A stretch of DNA of 64,000 nucleotides, taken from positions 1,655,501-1,719,500 of the forward strand of contig JAJHZJ010000009.1 of assembly GCA_023548195.1 (NCBI GenBank). The letters are read 5' to 3'. The translations under genes were made by a program, and so were the position numbers. Of this stretch, positions 58,621-64,000 are shown piece after piece. Position 1 is the first letter of the stretch. Every line of letters starts with the position of its first letter. The stretch is from Bettongia penicillata ogilbyi (Eukaryota; Chordata; Mammalia; Diprotodontia; Potoroidae). The notes beneath the pieces were generated by a model, which was given only the letters and a program-made list of their open reading frames with translations, did not search any database and had not been told where the DNA came from.

Positions 58621-58929
58621 AATAAAACACAGTCAGTCAATCAACAGGCATTGAGCACCCATGATGTGTTTACCACTGTTATGGGTGTTGTGGGGAATAT
58701 GAAAGAGACTAACACAGAGACCATTCTCTGAAAGAACTTGCAAACTAGGCAGGGAGAGAAGACTCACATGTATTAAATAAAGGACAATAAAGCATGTTCC
58801 AAGCCTATTTATGTGGTACAGAGGACAAGGAAGGACTATGGGAATTCAGGAGGAAGAAGAGATCACTGTGGTCTGAAGTAGTCATATAAATTTCAGGGGA
58901 AAAGTGGGACACACATTAAAATTAGATGT

Positions 58930-59465
58930 ATTGTCTACTATGTTGTATCAGTAAGGACCCAACATACACGGGGGTACCTGCTAAGAACCAACACAGTTTC
59001 TTAGATCTGCATTCATAAAAGGAAAAGCAACTTTCAAGGGGTTAACAATCACTTTAATCAAGAATATGTATCAATCATTTAACCAAGTATATATATCATT
59101 CACCTGGTTCAGGGGAATCAGTACCCTGAACTACAAAGAAAATAGAGAGAAATTAAAGATCAACAGACATGGCTTTCTCTGCTTGAATTCAACAGACAGT
59201 TGGACCCCCAACTGTTTTGACCATAGTTACTAGAAAGGGAAGCACTGAAATCTGGGTTTTCAAAGCTGGGGGCTCATCAAAGTGGCTTCCCAGAGTCTTT
59301 GTCTGGCTTAACAAACACTTCTAGTTGGTAAACCCCAAAGTAAAACCTCATCCTCAGAATCTTTATACACTTTTTAGAGTGAGAGAGCATCACATCCCTT
59401 GAGAACCAGTGCCCCAGTAACAAAAGGCATGGACCTTCCTACAAATCTTCCCAGGCCCGACAATA
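58930..59465 (-). repeat. Possible LTR-type repeat
   Basis: 'caaggggttaacaatcactt', 'ttcacctggttcaggggaatc', 'agctgggggctcatcaaagtgg' and 'cttcccaggcccgac' resemble an LTR-class repeat I remember from marsupial DNA. I see no coding retroviral sequence and cannot place the termini or confirm the strand. Confidence 0.3.
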
Positions 59466-60115
59466 AGTGGGAAAGATCCTCCTTAGTCACATTCAAATAG
59501 AGGCATTTCACTTCTTGATTATACCAAAACAAAATCAGCAAAAGATCCTATTTTACTTGTCATTGCATGGCAATGTGCTGCTCATGTGTTATGGGGAATT
59601 CAAAGAAACACTTGAAAAGGGCATTGCCCCCAAGAAATCTTTGGTTAAGCAGAATGGGGGTGAGAGGAAAGGTGGAAAGAAGTTGTGTATGGAAAGACTG
59701 GCAATACAAGGTATTGTGTAGAAAGCAACTTAGGAATATATGGACAAGGAGTGCTATAGGACTTGATCTGGGACTTGAAGGAGGGGGAAAAGGAACTTTA
59801 GGAGGTTGAAAAGAACATGTACAAAGGCGGGAGAGGTGGGAATAACCATCATCCTAGGAACTCAGATCCCACTGAATTTAGGCTCCTTTTCCAAGGTCCC
59901 TTTAACATTCTATATCATTCTCAGAATTCAGAGGAGGGAAAGATCACTGTAGGCTGGCATAGTCAAACAGTGCCTCATGAAGGCAGAAAGAAGTAGAGGA
60001 ATGATTTGATTAAGTTAATGAGTGCTACTTTCCCATGAAATTGCATAATATGAATTTTTCACTTTCCAAAAACTTTCACTAGATTCATCTATGTACCTAC
60101 CACTTGCACCAACAG

Positions 60116-60242
60116 GTTCTGCCATAGCCTATTCTGCATACACATTCCCTGCCATTTTGGTTCGTACCACCTTCCATCACTACTTTGTGTCCCTGGCGGT
60201 GCTGAATACTATTTTAAGCATCGGACTTTCCTGCTACTCCAG
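60116..60242 (+). CDS. PAQR5: PAQR5 coding exon 4
   Basis: The first two bases complete Gly129. Residues 130-170 and two bases (AG) of codon 171 follow. It starts SAIAYSAYTFP (end of TM3). FHHYFVSLAVLNTILSIGLSCYS is TM4 as predicted from hydrophobicity. The acceptor is 'gcaccaacag' and the donor TCCAG|gtattg. Human PAQR5 has the same sequence register here (SAIAYSAYTFPDAL). The rest of the protein, including the TM7 histidines, is not in the window, so the gene is cut by the window edge, not broken. Confidence 0.95.
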
Positions 60243-61879
60243 GTATTGTTGGTATCCTTTTTCTCGGAGAGGGGGGGACATTGGTTGCTGTACAGCTATT
60301 AACTGGTTTGAAAGAAAAACGAAAAAGGAGAAGCAGATAATGGGTCTTACTCGTGGAATGCCTCAGTTGTTAGTGCTAGAGCCCTGGAGGAGGGGGCACA
60401 TGAAGACTCTTACAGTGGGAAGGTAGAGTAATGCACTGGATTTGGAGTTGGAGGAACCGAGTTCAAATTTCATCTTCACTACTTACTGCCTATATGACCT
60501 TGAGTAAAAAGACACTTAACCTCTCTGGGCCTCAGTTTCTTTATCTGTGAAATAAAAGCGTTAAATGTCTGAAAACCTTTCCAGGTCTAAGTCTATGATG
60601 GGAAGTATAGGTCTGAGGTCAAACAACAGATCTACTTAACTTGAACATGGCAGGCTGATATCCACGTTGAATTAGACTTCCATCGATTTCCAGTGCCCCA
60701 TCTTGCCCTGTTCTCTACTTAGTCTGGAACTGCATGTAAGAATCCTTACTTTTGCCTGTAATGTCATGTACAGGCAGTACAGGGCATATAGTAGGTAGTT
60801 TACTGGCCTTGGAATCATGAAAACTTGACTTCAAATCCTGCCGCTGACAATTGGGCAAGTCACTAAACCTCTGATATTCTTCAGGTAACTCTTTAGGAAT
60901 CATTTACTAAGTCACAAACTGGTTCTAACATGTAGTTACCATTTGGGTAACTTGGGGATTTCCCCACAGACATTTAAGTATTTATGTATCATTCTCTATA
61001 TTACTATATAGGACCCCACATAAAATTGTGAGGGAGTGTGGAATTCTTGTTATATTTTTTTTTAATATTCCAGCACCAAATTTTATTTTCCATGAAGGGG
61101 AAGTCTGATGCAATGGAAAGAGTGCTGTGCTTGATATCCTGAACTGAACTTGAGGTCACCAGACTAGATTTCAAATCCCAGCTTTGTCATTTATCACTTG
61201 TGTGAGCTTAGGGGAAAAAAATCACTAGGTCTCAGTTTCTTCACTATAAAATGATGGGACTGAAGTAGATGACCTTTCAGGACCTTTTTAGCACTAGAAA
61301 TCGGTGGTAGGATCTATAAGACTAAGAGCAGGTCTTGGAGCCAAAAGAGCTGGGTTCAAGTTCTGTTTCTAGCACAGACTGCCTCTGTGACTCTAGGTAG
61401 GCCCATGATAAAAAATGGCTAATAGTATTAATGTTAATAAAATCATTAATAAGAAACCTATTTGGGGCTAGGCAGAAGGTATGTGGCTTTTGCATACTTG
61501 ATGGACTGGTTTTTGAAAAAAGCACTCGGATTTTTGGATAGCTTTGAGATTCTTGTCACAATATGTGTCCTCCTTACTGCCCTGAGATAATATTGTTGCT
61601 ATCTTCTGTAAGTCAATACCTTCTGGCTTAAGTATCCCCTCTTAATTTCTCTGTGTAAAGATGCTGTGTAAAGATTTACAAGTCGCTGTGTCCTCTTGAA
61701 AATATCCCTAGTCAGCCTCTTTTTTCCCCCTTTATCATCCTAGAGTGCACAGTGCTCCCACAAAAAAAAGTCTTTTAGGAAATAGAGGAATGCTAAAAAA
61801 CGATGATCCATCCTGGCTATAAATAAAATAACCTATTAAGGTATTTTCTCCTGCCCCCATCTTCTCAAGGATCTCAGTC

Positions 61880-62030
61880 AAATCAATCACCGCACATTTA
61901 TTAAGAATCCACCATATGCCAGGCACTGACTATGCTAAATGCTGGAAATCAAACGGCCAAAAATAAAGTCCCTGCCCTCAAGGAAGAGTGAATCATTCTA
62001 TTGGGGAAAACAGGTTGTACTCACTTAAGG
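61880..62030 (-). repeat. L2 3' end, minus strand
   Basis: 'gcacatttattaagaatcc', 'atatgccaggcactgactatg', 'agtccctgccctcaaggaag', 'ttctattggggaaaacagg' are the antisense L2 terminus. Confidence 0.75.
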
Positions 62031-63554
62031 ATGTGTAAAAATAAATAGAAGTATACAAAATAAAAAGAAGTCCTGGTTAGCTAAGAGAGATGGGAACCCA
62101 TTCTTAAAAATACTTACTCTGCCTTCAAGAAGCTTACAGCTCAGTTGAAAAACTAAAAATACAAAAAAAAAGTTAATAAGGATAATAATAGCAAAAAATG
62201 TCACCGAAACAATGCATGATTAATATCAAATGAGTGACACAGTGTAGTGTAATCCAAGCAATACTAGACTGGGAGTTTAGAGGCTGGCTTCTAGTCCTAG
62301 GTTGGACCATAAAACTGGATTTCAGTGTCTTCATCTGTAAATGAAGAGACTGAACTAAGTTATTTACGTGATCCCTTTAGCATTCTTTATCACTCTCAGA
62401 ATTCAAAGAATGCTTCATGGAGGTGGAAAGAGGTAGGGGGAAGATTTGATTTATTGAAGTTAATGACTGAGTGCTATGAAATTGCATGGTAATGAATTTT
62501 TAATTTTCTAAACATAACAAAAGTTTTGTAGACTTTTTATAATTCGCCAACAAATCACCAGGTTATCTTATTTCCACCTTTATTCTAACTGGAAATGGGT
62601 CAGTTGGCCTTCAGTTTTCAAGACTTTTTTTTTGTGAGAATTTGGTTTGACATGTTAATATCTTTCCAAAAACAGTGCTTGGCAAAGGTGCTTTGGTGTC
62701 CAGCCCAGGAATCCTCTTGAGAGCTTGAGTTTTCTGTAAAAACCCCCAAGTCAAATTGAATAGTGTATTTCTATTAACTTACTGGGCAAATTCATGTCAA
62801 CTCCCAGCAACCTGAGCTTACCTTTGTTGCTCTATTTCTTTTTTGTCTTAAGCAACAGAAGAGGCCAAACTGAGTCAGAAAAGTAGTGGATTGTGCCAAA
62901 GGTGACAGAAAAGGAGAACTTGGAAATGCTGAGCACAGAATAGGCCTGCAAAGCCATGATTTTGTGAACTTTCAAGGATATGAATATTCTTGGAATTTAA
63001 GCAAGGAGCTTATTTTTGATGTTTTAGATTGTCCCTATTTCTTCTTCATTTCTTTTCCTTCCCTTTCTGTGTTTATCACTCTCTCCTATTATTCTTTCAA
63101 TATTTTGTTTTCCATCTTCCTTCACGTTTTCATTCCATTTTTTTTTCTGAGACAGAGAATATCAGGTAAAGTCCCTGGAGCGTATATTGATGAAAAGAAT
63201 AGGAGCATTAGGAGTCAGTCAGTAGGTTCAGCACTGATGGAGCCACCTTCCTCATTTTACAGATGAGAGAACTGAGGCCCAAGGAGATTCAGTGACCCAC
63301 TAAAGCTTATTCTGTAAAATGAGGGAGGTGGCTTAGATGACTCTGAGGTGACTTCTGGCTCTACTATTTTATGAATCTAATGATGTTTTATTCAACTTTA
63401 CCCTTTCATATGGTCTTCCCCTTCCTTTCTGACAATTGCCCAGTTCTCTGTTTGTAGAATGGTCAGTAGAAGGTTGAGAGAAGCAACTTCGGCTTCCCTG
63501 AAGGGAATTAAAAATAGTGCCATTACTTTTTCCCCTTCAAATTATTAAAAACTT

Positions 63555-63838
63555 GCCACTTTTCAATGAAAGAAATCCAAGCTATGAAAAAAATCAATAT
63601 AAAAAAATGTTCTAAATCATTAACAGAGAAATGCAACTGTTGAGGTTCTATCTCATATCAGGAAAATTCCATTTGTTGGAAGGGCTGTGGGAAAATGGCA
63701 TAATAACGTAGTCCAGTCATTCTAGAAAGTAATTTGGAGCTATGCTCCAAAAGTCGCGCAACTGTGCTTATCCTTTGACTAGTGGTACCACTTACCTCAA
63801 AAATACTAGCTCTTTTTATTATAGAATGACTCCTAGGT
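63555..63838 (+). mobile_element. L1 ORF2 C-terminal fragment
   Basis: 'aaaaatgttctaaatcatt', 'cagagaaatgcaactgttg', 'gggctgtgggaaaatggc', 'aatttggagctatgctcc', 'gactagtggtaccacttacc' follow + strand marsupial L1 with many changes. No open frame. Confidence 0.6.
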
Positions 63839-64000
63839 TGCAAGACTGAAGGACTAGGAGAATGATGTTGTCCTCTACAATAAGGGGGAAGTTAGGAGAG
63901 GTGTTGGACATATTTAGTTTAAGATGTTTATTGGACATCCAGTTTAAGATGTCTGAAAAATAGTTGGAGATGCAAGACTGGAGGTCAGCAGAGAAGGTGG
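63839..64000 (-). repeat. L2 LINE ORF2 relic, minus strand, cut by window edge
   Basis: 'gagaatgatgttgtcctctac', 'gtttattggacatccagttt', 'agttggagatgcaagactgg', 'aggtcagcagagaagg' are antisense L2 RT-region text. Confidence 0.75.

Larger units (their letters stand above)
54965..60115 (+). other. PAQR5: PAQR5 intron between coding exons 3 and 4
   Basis: 5151 bp, gt...ag, phase 1. It holds MIR-like SINEs near 55780-55890, 56080-56310 and 57120-57260, a hAT-like relic (56640-56830), an L1 inside another hAT-like relic (57255-58290), a marsupial SINE (58370-58620) and a possible LTR (58930-59465). Positions 59466-60115 show no repeat I recognise. Confidence 0.85.
60243..64000 (+). other. PAQR5: PAQR5 intron after coding exon 4 (incomplete)
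   Basis: At least 3758 bp, starting gtattg. It contains forward MIR-like SINEs near 60425-60600, 60790-60900, 61090-61310, 61320-61400 and 62260-62400, an antisense L2 end (61880-62030), an MIR-like piece near 63240-63375, an L1 fragment and an L2 fragment at the right edge. I could not find sequence for the next PAQR5 exon here. Confidence 0.8.

Noticed and set aside
60243..64000. Next PAQR5 exon
   Set aside because: I looked for sequence encoding the segment after CYSR and for the HSHQLFH region and found neither; the exons must lie downstream.

Overview
The window looks like the nuclear genome of a marsupial. It shows GT-AG spliced exons in long introns, dense mammalian L2 and MIR relics, and SINE families that I know from marsupials: a tRNA-like head, then either a 'Gly-gap' type tail ending in an RTE-like 3' end or a 'caaaccactccagtatc'-type tail. 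It also has marsupial-type L1 3' ends and a CR1/L3 relic. Species cannot be fixed by eye. There is no sign of bacterial, plasmid or CRISPR content.

Only one host protein-coding gene is recognisable: the first half of PAQR5 (membrane progesterone receptor gamma) on the + strand. Four coding exons lie at 44313-44363, 51516-51643, 54759-54964 and 60116-60242. All junctions are in phase and together give about 170 residues of a family whose human member has 330. The remaining coding exons, including the C-terminal zinc-binding histidines, lie past the right edge. A probable 5'UTR stretch (44184-44312) precedes the ATG. The 44 kb to the left has no recognisable host exon and is probably PAQR5's first intron(s) or upstream DNA.

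Layout: 1-15 kb is old L2, MIR and SINE debris, with one well-bounded SINE at 13333-13634. At 15121-17982 (minus strand) there is a complete, target-site-flanked 'half-L1' (HAL1-like) retrotransposon. It has a CpG-rich 5'UTR, an ORF1 with one stop codon, and no ORF2. At 19.7-22.3 kb an L2 is split by a hAT-like element, an RTE 3' end and a SINE, and that SINE carries a second copy of part of the same L2 locus. 23.6-25.5 kb and 31.8-34.6 kb are L2 copies, some nested or tail-to-tail. 35.5-38.2 kb holds L1, L2 and marsupial-specific repeats. 39.1-39.8 kb is an AT-rich minisatellite. 41.5-42.8 kb is an L2 split by an L1. The PAQR5 introns (44.4-64 kb) hold hAT MITEs, a recent 133-bp tandem duplication, a CR1/L3 copy split by an L1 that is itself split by a hAT MITE, an L1 inside a hAT-like element, and a possible LTR.

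I found no convincing previously undescribed system. The best leads are the intact HAL1-like unit with its three-fold 21-residue coiled-coil repeat and possible antisense promoter facing PAQR5, and the templated copy of an L2/hAT junction inside a SINE. Repeat names come from recognised consensus-like text, not from a database search, so repeat boundaries are approximate except where target-site duplications are quoted.
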